NCBI GenBank assembly: GCA_050945895.1 | Contig: JBMNTU010000002.1 | Location: forward strand, 1-52,641 | Direction: 5' to 3' | Source: JBMNTU01 sp050945895 | GTDB lineage: Bacteria > Bacillota > Clostridia > Christensenellales > Christensenellaceae | Length of the DNA: 52,641 nt | Shown here: positions 42,272-51,229 of the stretch, in pieces | Numbering within the stretch: position 1 is the first letter of the stretch | How the letters are laid out: every line of letters begins with the position of its first letter | The notes under the pieces: generated by a model | What the model saw: only the letters and a program-made list of their open reading frames with translations | What the model was told of the DNA's origin: nothing | Databases searched by the model: none | Position numbers and translations under genes: made by a program

Positions 42272-43568
42272 TTTACCTGTTCCTCCTCCAAAAAATCAGG
42301 CGAATTGAAAAAAGACAATTGCGTCGGGCCTGTATAATAGCCGTCTGCCTTATACATTTCAAGCGCTTTTTTGGACATCAGCGCACACAGCACATCTTCG
42401 TGTTTGGTGCTGACGCCGCGGCTCAATTTACCGTTGCAGGTTATGAAATAGCGGGCGCGCTTCATTACGATACCCAGTTTTTTCAGCCCGTCAAACGTCA
42501 GCGCCGAAGCGCGGCGCGCATACACGATTCGCTGTGCGCTCCGAACACCAATGCCGGGCACGCGCAGCAGCGTCTCTATGGGCGCCTTGTTGATTTCCAC
42601 AGGAAAAATGCCCATATTGTTGATGGCCCAGTTACACTTTGGGTCGATATACGGGTTGAAGTTCTGATGCGCTTCGTCCAACAGCTCGGCAGCGGAAAAA
42701 TGATAGAACCGCAGCAGCCAGTCGGCCTGGTACAGCCTGTGCTCCCGCAATAGGGGAGGCTTGGTGCCCAGCGCAGGCAGGTTGCTGTTGTCTGAAACGG
42801 GCATATATGCGGAATAGAACACTCGTTTCAAACCGTATTTTTTGTACAGCGCTTCTGACAGGTGCAAAATCTGGTAATCGGTCTCGGGCGAAGCGCCGAC
42901 AATCATCTGTGTGCTGTGCCCTGCGGGAACAAACCGGGGCGCGCCCTTATAGCGGACAAGCTCCTTCTTGTTTTCCGTAAGGCCGTTTGCAATAAGCCCC
43001 ATCGGAGAGAGGATCGATTGCTTAGACTTGTCTGGGGCAAGCAATGCCAGGCTTTGTTGCGAAGGAAGCTCGATGTTGACGCTCATGCGGTCGGTCAGCA
43101 GGCCAAGCTGGTATAGCAGCGCATCGCTGGTTCCGGGGATGGCCTTGGAATGGATGTAGCCGTAAAACTTATACTCTTCGCGCAGGATGCGCAGCGTTTC
43201 GATCATTCGTTCGGTTGTGTGGTCGGGGTCCTTCAGCACGCCCGAGCTGAGGAAAAGCCCCTCAATATAGTTGCGCCGGTAAAAGTGCATGGTAAGGTCG
43301 GCAAGCTCGCGCGGGGAAAAAGCCGCGCGGGCACGTCGTTTGAACGGCGGTTTACGCAGTAGGCGCAGTCGTACGCGCAGGCGTTTGTCATTAAAACCTT
43401 AAGCAGGGAAATACACCGCCCGTCCGCGGCAAAGCTGTGGCAAATTCCGCCGAGCGAAGCGCTGCCCATTCCGTCCTTTCCGGATGGGCGGTCTGTACCG
43501 CTGGAGGTACATGCAACGTCGAATTTTGCAGAATCGGCAAGAACCCTCAATTTTTCGAACATGTCCAT
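42250..43568 (-). pseudogene. TIGR03916-type radical SAM DNA modification/repair protein, frameshifted
   Basis: Two overlapping frames make one protein. The first, from ATG 43568, runs MDMFEKLRVLADSAKFD through the radical SAM motif CAYDCAYC (C64, C68, C71) and NRRSNDVP. It then turns into nonsense ending at 43233. The family sequence continues in another frame (HFYRRNYIEGLFLSSGV to the C-terminus at 42250, including a helix-hairpin-helix RVPGIGVRSAQRIV). Restoring one C in the run CCC on the minus strand (43329-43331) would join them as DVPRAAFSPRELADL. Sequencing error, recent inactivation or a slippery site are all possible. Confidence 0.88.
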
Positions 43569-43580
43569 AATAATCACCTA

Positions 43581-43596
43581 ATTGCTTTAAAGCAAT
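43581..43596. promoter_or_regulatory. Perfect 16-bp palindrome before the DNA-metabolism operon
   Basis: ATTGCTTTAAAGCAAT lies just upstream of the ribosome site (AGGTGA) of the radical SAM gene. Candidate minus-strand -10 boxes (TATATT, TAATAT) sit on its upstream side. It could be a repressor operator. It does not match the Firmicutes LexA box. Confidence 0.5.
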
Positions 43597-43739
43597 AAAA
43601 TATACTTAATATTACCATAGAATTGTGCACAAAAGCAATATAATAATCAGTATATCATGCGGGGTTACAAAATCCTGTATATTTGGAGAAGATATGTTAC
43701 AATAAATGAGTTTAATGGAAAAAAATCCGGGAGGCGGAA

Positions 43740-44489
43740 ATGAAAGCACTGGTAACAGGCGCAAGCGCGGGAATTGGGCGGGACATTGCGCGGGCGTTGG
43801 CAAAAAGAGGATATGACCTGGTTTTGGTAGCCCGCAGGGAAGACCGCCTGGCCGAACTAAAAAATGAGCTGAATGTAAATGTAGAAACATTGCCGCTGGA
43901 TTTATCCAGTCCGGAAAACTGCTATGAGCTGTACGACCGGATGGAGGGGCAAACGATCGACATTCTTGTAAACAATGCGGGGTTTGGCGTGTTTGGCGGT
44001 TTTTTGGAAACGGACCTACCGCGTGAACTGGAGATGATGGACACAAATATGAAGGCGGTTCACATACTGACCAAGCTGTTTTTGAATAAATTCAAAGCGC
44101 GGGATTCTGGCTATATACTAAATGTCGCTTCTTCGGCAGCATTTTTTTCCGGGCCGCTTTTTTCGAGCTATTATGCGTCAAAGGCATATGTACTTCGCTT
44201 GACGGAAGCAATTTGGCAGGAGCTGAGGGAAGACAAAAGCAATGTATATATCGGCGCGCTTTGCCCTGGGCCGGTACGGACGGAATTCGGCAAAGTGGCG
44301 CATGCGGATATTGGCGTTACAAGCGGGCTTACGAGCGAGTATGTGGCGGAGTATACCCTCCGGAAAATGTTCCGGCGCAAAAGGGTGATCGTTCCTGGGG
44401 GAATGATGAAGGCGGCGCGGTTTTTTTCAAAGATATTGCCCGATAAGCTGCTGCTGAAAGCCGTTTATGCGCTGCAAAGCCGGAAATGA
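43740..44489 (+). CDS. Short-chain dehydrogenase/reductase (DltE-like)
   Basis: A 249-residue SDR. TGASAGIG (residues 7-14) binds NADP, and VNNAGFG, ASSAAFF and YYASKAY give the catalytic Asn-Ser-Tyr-Lys set. The C-terminus departs from metabolic SDRs and resembles the broad-specificity YqjQ/DltE type. GGGAGGCGG precedes the ATG. A TGT-TACAAT element (43695-43703) may be an extended -10. The substrate is unknown. Confidence 0.9.
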   Translation: MKALVTGASAGIGRDIARALAKRGYDLVLVARREDRLAELKNELNVNVETLPLDLSSPENCYELYDRMEGQTIDILVNNAGFGVFGGFLETDLPRELEMMDTNMKAVHILTKLFLNKFKARDSGYILNVASSAAFFSGPLFSSYYASKAYVLRLTEAIWQELREDKSNVYIGALCPGPVRTEFGKVAHADIGVTSGLTSEYVAEYTLRKMFRRKRVIVPGGMMKAARFFSKILPDKLLLKAVYALQSRK

Positions 44490-44544
44490 AAGGTTGCCCT
44501 GCGGCTATAAAAAGAGTAAAATAGAGCCGGACAGGAGAAGTTGG

Positions 44545-45339
44545 ATGGCGTTGTCGATTGCGCCGCTTTTTAGCGGTTCTAAGGGAAATTCCATATTGAT
44601 TGGAACAGAGCGTGCAAAAATACTGATAGACGCTGGTTTTTCCTGCGCGCGCATTATGGCGGAACTGGCTAAAATTGATGTCCATATAAGCGAAATAAAG
44701 GGGATACTGGTTACGCACGAGCATACCGACCATATTGCCGGCATCGGCTCTGTTTCGCGGAAATACGATATTCCCATTTATGCGAACGAGCCCACATGGT
44801 GCGAGATGGCGCCCAAAACGGGGGCGATTTCGCAAAAAAACATACGCGTCATAACGGAGGACGATTTCTATATCGAGGATATGTGTATCCAGCCGTTTGA
44901 GATCGACCATGACGCCGCCATGCCGTTTGCGTATACCGTGCATTCGGGCGGCAAGAAAATTAGCGTGATGACGGACCTTGGGCAGGTAACTGAACGTGTG
45001 TTAGACAGGGTTCGCGATTCCAATATCGTGCTTTTAGAATCCAACCACGACATAGAGATGCTGCGAAACGGACGTTACCCGCAGTACCTGAAGCGGAGGA
45101 TATTATCCAAAAACGGGCATCTTTCAAACGATGATGCGGCAAAAACGGCATTGCGGCTTGTTGTGTCGGGCGTTAAGGGAATTCTGCTGGGGCATCTTTC
45201 GGAAAACAACAACGACCACACGCTGGCGTACGAAACGGTATGCGGGCATTTGTTTGAAAACGGCATTGTTGCGGGCAGGCATGTGGCGGTTGGAATTGCA
45301 AAACAGGAAGGCGTAACGGGGTATTATGCAGCAAAATAG
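44545..45339 (+). CDS. MBL-fold metallo-hydrolase, WalJ/YycJ-type
   Basis: A 264-residue beta-lactamase-fold hydrolase with the metal-binding THEHTDHIAG motif, LESNHD and GHLSENNND further on. It resembles YycJ/WalJ, a 5'-3' exonuclease linked to cell-wall stress control and repair in Firmicutes. Usually it lies near walRK; those genes are not here. ATG 44545 follows AGGAG by seven bases; the in-frame start at 44467 inside the SDR gene lacks a ribosome site. The C-terminal codons overlap the next gene. Confidence 0.9.
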   Translation: MALSIAPLFSGSKGNSILIGTERAKILIDAGFSCARIMAELAKIDVHISEIKGILVTHEHTDHIAGIGSVSRKYDIPIYANEPTWCEMAPKTGAISQKNIRVITEDDFYIEDMCIQPFEIDHDAAMPFAYTVHSGGKKISVMTDLGQVTERVLDRVRDSNIVLLESNHDIEMLRNGRYPQYLKRRILSKNGHLSNDDAAKTALRLVVSGVKGILLGHLSENNNDHTLAYETVCGHLFENGIVAGRHVAVGIAKQEGVTGYYAAK

Positions 45340-46285
45340 GTTGAGGGCGGGGCATTTTTCTATATGGCAGGCAAATCTGGCGCTCTTTGTGTTGATGTTT
45401 GGGTACATACTCATCGACCTGTATGAGATTATTTATGTTCTTGCCTCCGGCAATATGCCGTTGGCGGATGTTTCTATATGGACGCGCATTGCGGTGGACA
45501 TACCGATCATGATCATTGCGTTTTACTGCGCCAGCCCGGTGCGCGCACTGCGGTTTGTGCGGCCAAAAGCCAGAAATATTTCGTACACGGTTTTGCTTAC
45601 ACTGTTTACCTACATTGCTATGTCGGTTCTGCTGAACTTTTTAGCGGAGACCATTTTGACATCCGGCGGAACCATTCCCGAAGATACGCTGGTGGAAGAG
45701 ATGGTGAGCCAGCCGTTTGCGTTGACGTTTTTCTTTTTGTGCATTCTGGCGCCGTTTACGGAGGAAATTTTGTTTCGCGGCATGCTGCAGGGGGCGTACG
45801 AGCGGAAATATGGGTTTGCGGCAATTGTTTTTTCCGGCGTGCTGTTCGGATTGGTGCATGCCGACCCGCTGTCTGTTGTAAACGGGGCGGTGCTGGGGCT
45901 TTTGCTGGGGTACCTGTACCTGAAAACACGCTCGATCTGGTGCCCGATTGTGATGCATGCGCTTTATAACCTGTTTGCGTTTACGCTGATCCCGGACTAT
46001 TTCATACTCAACCTGCCGTGGGTTGTCGGTGCGTTTGACATGACGACGGCGCATTTTGGAAACGCAGTATATGCGGCGTACAACCTGCTGATTGGCGTGG
46101 GCAGCGCCATTTTGGCCGGCGTTATGATTTGGGTGATCCGGCGGGAAAACAGCGAAAACCAGCCAAAGCAGGCAGGAAGGATGGAGTTGGAGCCGCCCAG
46201 GGCCGGACAGACGACCTTTTTTGTAATGGCGGCGATTTTGATTGCGCTGCGCTTTATACTGGGGATTAGCTCCTATCTTATGTAA
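45326..46285 (+). CDS. CPBP-family intramembrane metalloprotease
   Basis: A 319-residue protein with about eight membrane helices. The three CPBP/Abi motifs are clear: EEILFRGML (Glu-Glu-x3-Arg), FGLVHAD and MHALYN. Members process prenylated or signalling proteins, and some take part in bacteriocin immunity. The first ATG (45326) lies within the end of the walJ-type gene with only a weak AACGGGG before it, so coupled initiation is likely. The tail is polar (ENSENQPKQAGRMELE) before a last membrane span. Confidence 0.9.
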   Translation: MQQNRLRAGHFSIWQANLALFVLMFGYILIDLYEIIYVLASGNMPLADVSIWTRIAVDIPIMIIAFYCASPVRALRFVRPKARNISYTVLLTLFTYIAMSVLLNFLAETILTSGGTIPEDTLVEEMVSQPFALTFFFLCILAPFTEEILFRGMLQGAYERKYGFAAIVFSGVLFGLVHADPLSVVNGAVLGLLLGYLYLKTRSIWCPIVMHALYNLFAFTLIPDYFILNLPWVVGAFDMTTAHFGNAVYAAYNLLIGVGSAILAGVMIWVIRRENSENQPKQAGRMELEPPRAGQTTFFVMAAILIALRFILGISSYLM

Positions 46286-46300
46286 ACGGGGTAACGAGGC

Positions 46301-46777
46301 ATCAAAATTCTTATTATTTGCACGGGCAAACTGAAAAAAGACTATTTTTACAATGCGCAGCTGGACTATGAAAAGCTGCTTTCCCGCTTTGCGGACGTGA
46401 CGGTTGCGGAGGTTGCGGACGAACCGCTTGCAAACATCAAAAGCAAAAAGGACGAACAGAATGCCAAAAACAAGGAGGCAGAGCGTATTTTGGCAAAATG
46501 CCCGCCGGGCTTTTTGATTGCCTGCGATGTGAAGGGCCAAAAATATGACTCGGAAGGGTTTGCGGACAGGCTTTCGGAAATTATGACAAACGGCGCGGGC
46601 ACGCTCGTGTTTGTGGTTGGTGGGTCGATTGGGCTGGCGGACGATATATTAAAAAAAGCGGATATGCGCATATCGCTGTCGGACATGACCATGCCGCACC
46701 GGCTGTTCCGGGTGGTGCTTTTGGAGCAGATATACCGTGCGTTTAAGATTATGAACGGGGAAACGTACCATAAATAG
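46301..46777 (+). CDS. rlmH: 23S rRNA pseudouridine1915 N3-methyltransferase with apparent ATC start
   Basis: The SPOUT methyltransferase RlmH is recognised by FVVGGSIGLADDIL, SLSDMTMPHRLFRVVLLEQIYRAF and the end GETYHK. The family begins M-K-I-x-I-x2-x-G-K-L-K. Here the frame gives KILIICTGKLKKDYF, preceded by the codon ATC at 46301 and by a stop at 46292. Reading from ATC gives 158 residues, the normal length. The first ATG/GTG/TTG in frame is GTG 46397, which would delete 32 residues including GKLK. Either AUC is used, or an ATG has been mutated or misread. It methylates helix 69 of 23S rRNA. Confidence 0.85.
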   Translation: MKILIICTGKLKKDYFYNAQLDYEKLLSRFADVTVAEVADEPLANIKSKKDEQNAKNKEAERILAKCPPGFLIACDVKGQKYDSEGFADRLSEIMTNGAGTLVFVVGGSIGLADDILKKADMRISLSDMTMPHRLFRVVLLEQIYRAFKIMNGETYHK

Positions 46778-46808
46778 ATAGAACATCCTTTGTGGAGCGA
46801 ATAAAGAT

Positions 46809-46838
46809 TTGACGGCATGTACTGATAAATGATAAAAT
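46809..46838 (+). promoter_or_regulatory. Promoter of the DUF4190-like gene
   Basis: TTGACG (46809-46814) and TAAAAT (46833-46838) with an 18-bp spacer lie about 30 bp before the AGGAGG ribosome site. Confidence 0.6.
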
Positions 46839-46869
46839 AAAGATATTAAATACTAGGAGGTATTTTTCT

Positions 46870-47151
46870 ATGGAAAACCAGACCAAAACGTTTGCTATTG
46901 TGGCACTCGTATGCGGAATTGTGGGTATCGTGTTCACGTTTGTTCCGATGCTTCCAATTTTGGGACTTATCCTTCCCATAGTTGGTATTATTTTCGCCAA
47001 TGTTTCGAAGAAGAAAGAAGGACCGAGCGGAATGGCTACGGCAGGATTGGTGCTTTCTATTATTGCGCTGGTAATCTGGATCATCTATGTTGTTATTATC
47101 GGCGTTGCACTGGGCCTGGTAGCAGGCGCATATGTTGGCGCATTTATGTAA
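46870..47151 (+). CDS. DUF4190-like small membrane protein
   Basis: A 93-residue hydrophobic protein. Two membrane segments (about residues 8-44) are followed by a basic turn SKKKEGPSG and a third long hydrophobic part with small residues (GVALGLVAGAYVGAFM). Such proteins are common in Firmicutes, with no known role. AGGAGGT precedes the ATG. With its own promoter and terminator it is a single-gene unit. Confidence 0.8.
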   Translation: MENQTKTFAIVALVCGIVGIVFTFVPMLPILGLILPIVGIIFANVSKKKEGPSGMATAGLVLSIIALVIWIIYVVIIGVALGLVAGAYVGAFM

Positions 47152-47189
47152 GAGCCGCGCAGCAGCATATAAACCAGAATTGTTTTTTA

Positions 47190-47214
47190 AAAGACGGCCA
47201 AGGCCGTCTTTTTC
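47190..47214 (+). terminator. Terminator after the DUF4190-like gene
   Basis: AAGACGGCC (47191-47199) and GGCCGTCTT (47202-47210) form a perfect stem followed by TTTC. The formal 2-base loop means the innermost pairs open. Confidence 0.8.
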
Positions 47215-47268
47215 TTTATGCTTGTAAAATAGGGGGATATCGATAAAGACAATATGTCTGTTTTATGG

Positions 47269-47327
47269 TATAATGAGCTCGCGAATTTTACAACATTTGG
47301 TATTAGGCTTTCTGGGGGAAATGTTGT
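47269..47327 (+). promoter_or_regulatory. glnS promoter and leader hairpin
   Basis: An extended -10 TGG-TATAAT (-10 at 47269-47274) has AAGACA 17 bp upstream. In the leader, ACAACATTT (47290-47298) pairs perfectly with AAATGTTGT (47319-47327) across a 20-base loop. No T-box signature was recognised. Confidence 0.55.
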
Positions 47328-47373
47328 GTACCACACGGGCTGGGGACAGCAAAAAGAGTTTTGAGGAGCAAAC

Positions 47374-49014
47374 ATGGCTGAGGAAAAAAATTTTATTGAA
47401 GAAATTATTGACCGCGACCTGGCGGAAGGAAAAGTACAGTCGATTGTAACGCGCTTTCCGCCCGAGCCGAATGGGTATTTGCATATCGGGCATGCGAAGG
47501 CGATTGCGCTGAACTTTGGCCTTGCCGAAAAATACGGCGGCAGGTGCAACCTGCGGTTTGACGACACAAACCCGCTGAAAGAGGATGATGAATATATCCG
47601 CGCCATTAAAAGGGACGTTGAATGGCTGGGGTACCGGTGGGACGAAGAATGCTATGGGTCTGACTATTTTGAGTATATGTACGAGCGTGCGGTTATCCTG
47701 ATTAATAAAGGGTTGGCGTATGTGGACGACCTTTCGGCAGAGCAGATCCACGAATATCGCGGAACGCTTACGTCGCCCGGCAAAAACAGCCCATACAGGG
47801 AGCGCGAAATCGAAGAGAATCTTGATCTGTTTGAACGTATGAGAAAGGGTGAATTTCCGGATGGGTCTAAGACGCTGCGTGCCAAAATTGACATGGCGTC
47901 GCCCAACCTGAACATGCGCGACCCGGTCATATTCCGTATCTTGAAGGCGCCGCACCACCGAACGGGCGACCGGTGGGTCATTTATCCGATGTATGACTTT
48001 GCACATCCGTGGGAAGATGTGGTGGAGGGCATTACCCACTCGCTGTGTACGATGGAATTTGAGGACCACCGGCCGCTGTACGACTGGGCGGTGGAGAATT
48101 GCGACTGCGCATGTACGCCGCACCAGTACGAATTTGCGCGGCTGAACATGACCAACACGGTGATGAGCAAGCGCTATTTGAAAAAGCTGGTGGACGACGG
48201 CGTAGTGGACGGCTGGGATGACCCGCGCATGCCTACCATAAGCGGGGTGCGCCGAAGGGGGTATACGCCTGCGGCCATCCGGGATTTTTGCGAACGCATC
48301 GGCATTGCAAAAGCCAATTCGGAGGTGGACGTCCGCCTGCTGGAGCATTGCGTCCGCGAGGACCTGAACGCCAAGGCAAAACGCGTGATGGCGGTGCTGC
48401 GCCCGCTTAAGCTGACCATTGAAAACTATCCCGACGGCAAGACCGAAATGCTGACGGCGGAAGACCTGCCGGGCGGCGAAACAGTGCACGAAGTGCCGTT
48501 TTCTAAGCACCTATACATCGAGCAGGACGATTTTTTGGAAGAGAAGCCAAACAAGAAATACTTCCGTTTATATGTTGGCGGCGAGGTGCGGCTGAAAAAT
48601 GCGTATATCATAAAATGTGAGCGGGCAGTAAAAGACGCGGACGGCAATATTGTGGAAGTGGTTTGCACCTATGACGAGACAACGAAATCGGGCGGCGAGA
48701 ACAGCGGCCGGAAAGTAAAGGGAACGCTGCACTGGGTGGAGCGCGAGACGGCGGTTTCTGCTGTGGCGCGGCTGTATGACTATCTGTTTGTGAAGGATGA
48801 GAACGAAGAGCAATACCGACCGAACGACCATTCGGTAGAAGTTTTGGATGACATAAAAGTGGAGCCGGAAATATTGAAGGCCGGCAAGGGCGGGCGGTTC
48901 CAGTTTCTTCGGCAGGGGTATTTTAATATCGACGAGGTGGATTCGGAGGCGGAAAACCTTGTGTTTAACCGCATTGTTAGCCTGAAGGACAGCTATAAAC
49001 CGCCGACAGAATAG
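47374..49014 (+). CDS. glnS: Glutamine--tRNA ligase
   Basis: A 546-residue class I synthetase. FPPEPNGYLHIGHAKAI carries the HIGH motif, NLRFDDTNP follows, and VMSKRYLKKLV is the KMSKS loop. The C-terminal anticodon-binding beta-barrels are present at normal length. Most Bacillota lack this enzyme and make Gln-tRNA by amidation of Glu-tRNA, so its presence is notable. TGAGGAG precedes the ATG. Transfer from a proteobacterial-type source is an inference from family distribution only. Confidence 0.95.
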   Translation: MAEEKNFIEEIIDRDLAEGKVQSIVTRFPPEPNGYLHIGHAKAIALNFGLAEKYGGRCNLRFDDTNPLKEDDEYIRAIKRDVEWLGYRWDEECYGSDYFEYMYERAVILINKGLAYVDDLSAEQIHEYRGTLTSPGKNSPYREREIEENLDLFERMRKGEFPDGSKTLRAKIDMASPNLNMRDPVIFRILKAPHHRTGDRWVIYPMYDFAHPWEDVVEGITHSLCTMEFEDHRPLYDWAVENCDCACTPHQYEFARLNMTNTVMSKRYLKKLVDDGVVDGWDDPRMPTISGVRRRGYTPAAIRDFCERIGIAKANSEVDVRLLEHCVREDLNAKAKRVMAVLRPLKLTIENYPDGKTEMLTAEDLPGGETVHEVPFSKHLYIEQDDFLEEKPNKKYFRLYVGGEVRLKNAYIIKCERAVKDADGNIVEVVCTYDETTKSGGENSGRKVKGTLHWVERETAVSAVARLYDYLFVKDENEEQYRPNDHSVEVLDDIKVEPEILKAGKGGRFQFLRQGYFNIDEVDSEAENLVFNRIVSLKDSYKPPTE

Positions 49015-49023
49015 GGATTGGAT

Positions 49024-49668
49024 ATGCGAGTGGGAAAAAAGGCGGCGATTGTGGCCGGAGTGACCTGCCTGCTTGTGTTTTTGTTGTGCGGGTGTGCGTC
49101 TTGCTCGTCTTTGTTGGATTTGGCGTGGCAGAGGGCTGATGAGGAAATATACCAGAAAACGGAGATGCCATCCGGGATGGTATTTACGCAAATGGAGGCT
49201 ATCCGCAGCGACGATGGGCAGATTCTTTTGGTGGGGTGGCTGGATTCCCGGGGTGAATTTGAAGACTACTATGCGTGGTACTCCAACCCGCAGCGCATGA
49301 AAGAGGACTACCGTTTTTTATGTGAGCAGTTTGTGCAAGCGGATGAAAAAGGAAAGCCTGGACAGCCCACAAATGTTTTTGTAAGGATTGAAGCAAACGC
49401 GGTCTACGATTACGAGGCAGACACGCTATACCTGCCGAGCATGTACGAGCAGGAACTGACGGCCTTGCTGAAGTTTGAGGTGACGGACATACGCTACCTG
49501 ATCTTTGACGAAAACGCGCAAGACTATTTGATTGCGGAGGGATTTTCAAGCGGCATCAATGAAGATGTAGATGCACCCATAATGGACGTGTTTTGGGACG
49601 AATGTCCGGAGGTGTTCGTACATAACGGGGTGCTGGAAACGAATTTTGAAAACGCGACGGTTTTTTGA
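49024..49668 (+). CDS. Predicted lipoprotein, unknown function
   Basis: A 214-residue protein with a signal peptide ending LLCGC (Cys near residue 25), hence a probable surface lipoprotein. The mature part has FTQMEAIRSDDGQILLVGWL and an acidic C-terminal half (DVDAPIMDVFWDECPEVFV). I do not recognise a family. It sits between glnS (9 bp after its stop) and gltX, in the same direction. ATG 49024 is used with AGGGA upstream; a TTG two codons earlier is in frame. Confidence 0.75.
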   Translation: MRVGKKAAIVAGVTCLLVFLLCGCASCSSLLDLAWQRADEEIYQKTEMPSGMVFTQMEAIRSDDGQILLVGWLDSRGEFEDYYAWYSNPQRMKEDYRFLCEQFVQADEKGKPGQPTNVFVRIEANAVYDYEADTLYLPSMYEQELTALLKFEVTDIRYLIFDENAQDYLIAEGFSSGINEDVDAPIMDVFWDECPEVFVHNGVLETNFENATVF

Positions 49669-49720
49669 GAAAAACAGTTAAGTAAGATATACGGAAAGAA
49701 ATGGAAAGGAAAAAATTGCA

Positions 49721-51178
49721 ATGGAAGTACGGACAAGATTTGCGCCCAGCCCCACGGGGTATTTGCATGTTGGGGGCCTGAGGACGGCGCTATACGCATA
49801 TTTGTACGCGAAAAAGAACGACGGAAAGTTTATTCTGCGCATAGAGGACACGGACAGGGAACGGCTGGTGGACGATGCATGCGAAATCATTTACCGCACA
49901 TTGAAGGATACGGGTCTTGTGTATGACGAAGGGCCGGATGTGGGCGGACCGTACGGGCCGTATATTCAGTCTGAGCGCAAGGATATTTATAAAAAATATG
50001 CCGAAGAGCTGGTGAAAAAGGGCGCGGCATATTATTGCTTTTGCACAAAGGAACGGCTGGACGATTTGCGCGCGGAGTGTGAAAAGGATGGTAGGACGCC
50101 CAAGTATGACAAGCGCTGCGCGGGGCTTTCGAAAGAGGAAGTGCAAAAGAGGATGGATGAGGGGGAACCATATGTGATCCGCCAGAATATCCCCAAAGAG
50201 GGAGAGACGACCTACCATGATATGGTGTATGGTGAGATTACGGTACCCAACAGCGATATGGAAGACAATGTGCTGTTAAAATCGGACGGGTACCCGACGT
50301 ACAACCTGGCCAACGTGGTGGATGACCATCTGATGGAAATCAGCCATGTGATTCGCGGGGTAGAGTATTTGTCGTCCACGCCCAAGTACAATCTGCTGTA
50401 TACAGCGCTTGGCTGGGAGATTCCGGAGTATATCCACCTGCCCGTCGTTATGCGGGACAAGCACCAGAAGCTTTCCAAGCGCCACGGCGACGCTTCGTTT
50501 GAGGATTTTGTAGCAAAAGGATACCTGCCGCAGGCGGTGCTGAACTATATTGCACTGCTTGGTTGGGCGCCGGAGGGCACGCAGGAAATATTTACATTGC
50601 CCGAGCTTGCGGAGGCGTTCGATTTGTCGGGAATCAGCAAATCGCCCGCCATTTTCGATGTGGATAAGCTGAAGTGGATGAACGCGGAATACATACGCGC
50701 GCTTTCGGATGATGTATATATTAATGTAGCTTTGCCGTATATTGAAAAGGCGATTGACCCGGATAAGTTTGACATGGGCATTATTGCGCGCATCACAAAG
50801 CAGCGTACGGAGGTTTTGAGCGAGCTGACGGAAAAGCTGGCATTTTTGAACGAAATGCCGGAGTACGACATCGCGCTTTTCAACCACAAGAAAATGAAGG
50901 TTACGCCGGAGAGTGCACTTGTATATATTAAGGAAGCTTATCCGGTTTTAGAAAACCTTCCAGAGTTCAGCGAAGAGTATATCCATAACGCAATGCTTTC
51001 GCTGGTAGAAAAACTGGGCATTAAAAACGGACAGCTGCTGTTTCCATTGCGCATTGCAATTACGGGCACGGCAGTAACGCCGGGTGGAGCAATAGAAATT
51101 GCCGCGCTGTTGGGCAGGCATGAGACGCTGGCAAGGCTGGGCAAGAGCATTCAGATGCTGGAAAACGCGTTGGCGTAG
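49721..51178 (+). CDS. gltX: Glutamate--tRNA ligase
   Basis: A 485-residue class I synthetase. FAPSPTGYLHVGGLRTAL is the HIGH-region in the GluRS form; FILRIEDTDRERL follows, and KLSKRHGDASFEDF is the KMSKS loop. The C-terminal all-helical anticodon domain is present. With a separate GlnRS two genes upstream, a discriminating GluRS would be expected; specificity cannot be read directly. GGAAAGGAAAA precedes the ATG. Confidence 0.97.
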   Translation: MEVRTRFAPSPTGYLHVGGLRTALYAYLYAKKNDGKFILRIEDTDRERLVDDACEIIYRTLKDTGLVYDEGPDVGGPYGPYIQSERKDIYKKYAEELVKKGAAYYCFCTKERLDDLRAECEKDGRTPKYDKRCAGLSKEEVQKRMDEGEPYVIRQNIPKEGETTYHDMVYGEITVPNSDMEDNVLLKSDGYPTYNLANVVDDHLMEISHVIRGVEYLSSTPKYNLLYTALGWEIPEYIHLPVVMRDKHQKLSKRHGDASFEDFVAKGYLPQAVLNYIALLGWAPEGTQEIFTLPELAEAFDLSGISKSPAIFDVDKLKWMNAEYIRALSDDVYINVALPYIEKAIDPDKFDMGIIARITKQRTEVLSELTEKLAFLNEMPEYDIALFNHKKMKVTPESALVYIKEAYPVLENLPEFSEEYIHNAMLSLVEKLGIKNGQLLFPLRIAITGTAVTPGGAIEIAALLGRHETLARLGKSIQMLENALA

Positions 51179-51229
51179 GTTGTACCAATGTATATAGGGC
51201 GTTTCTGGAACGTAAAGGGAGCAGAAAAT

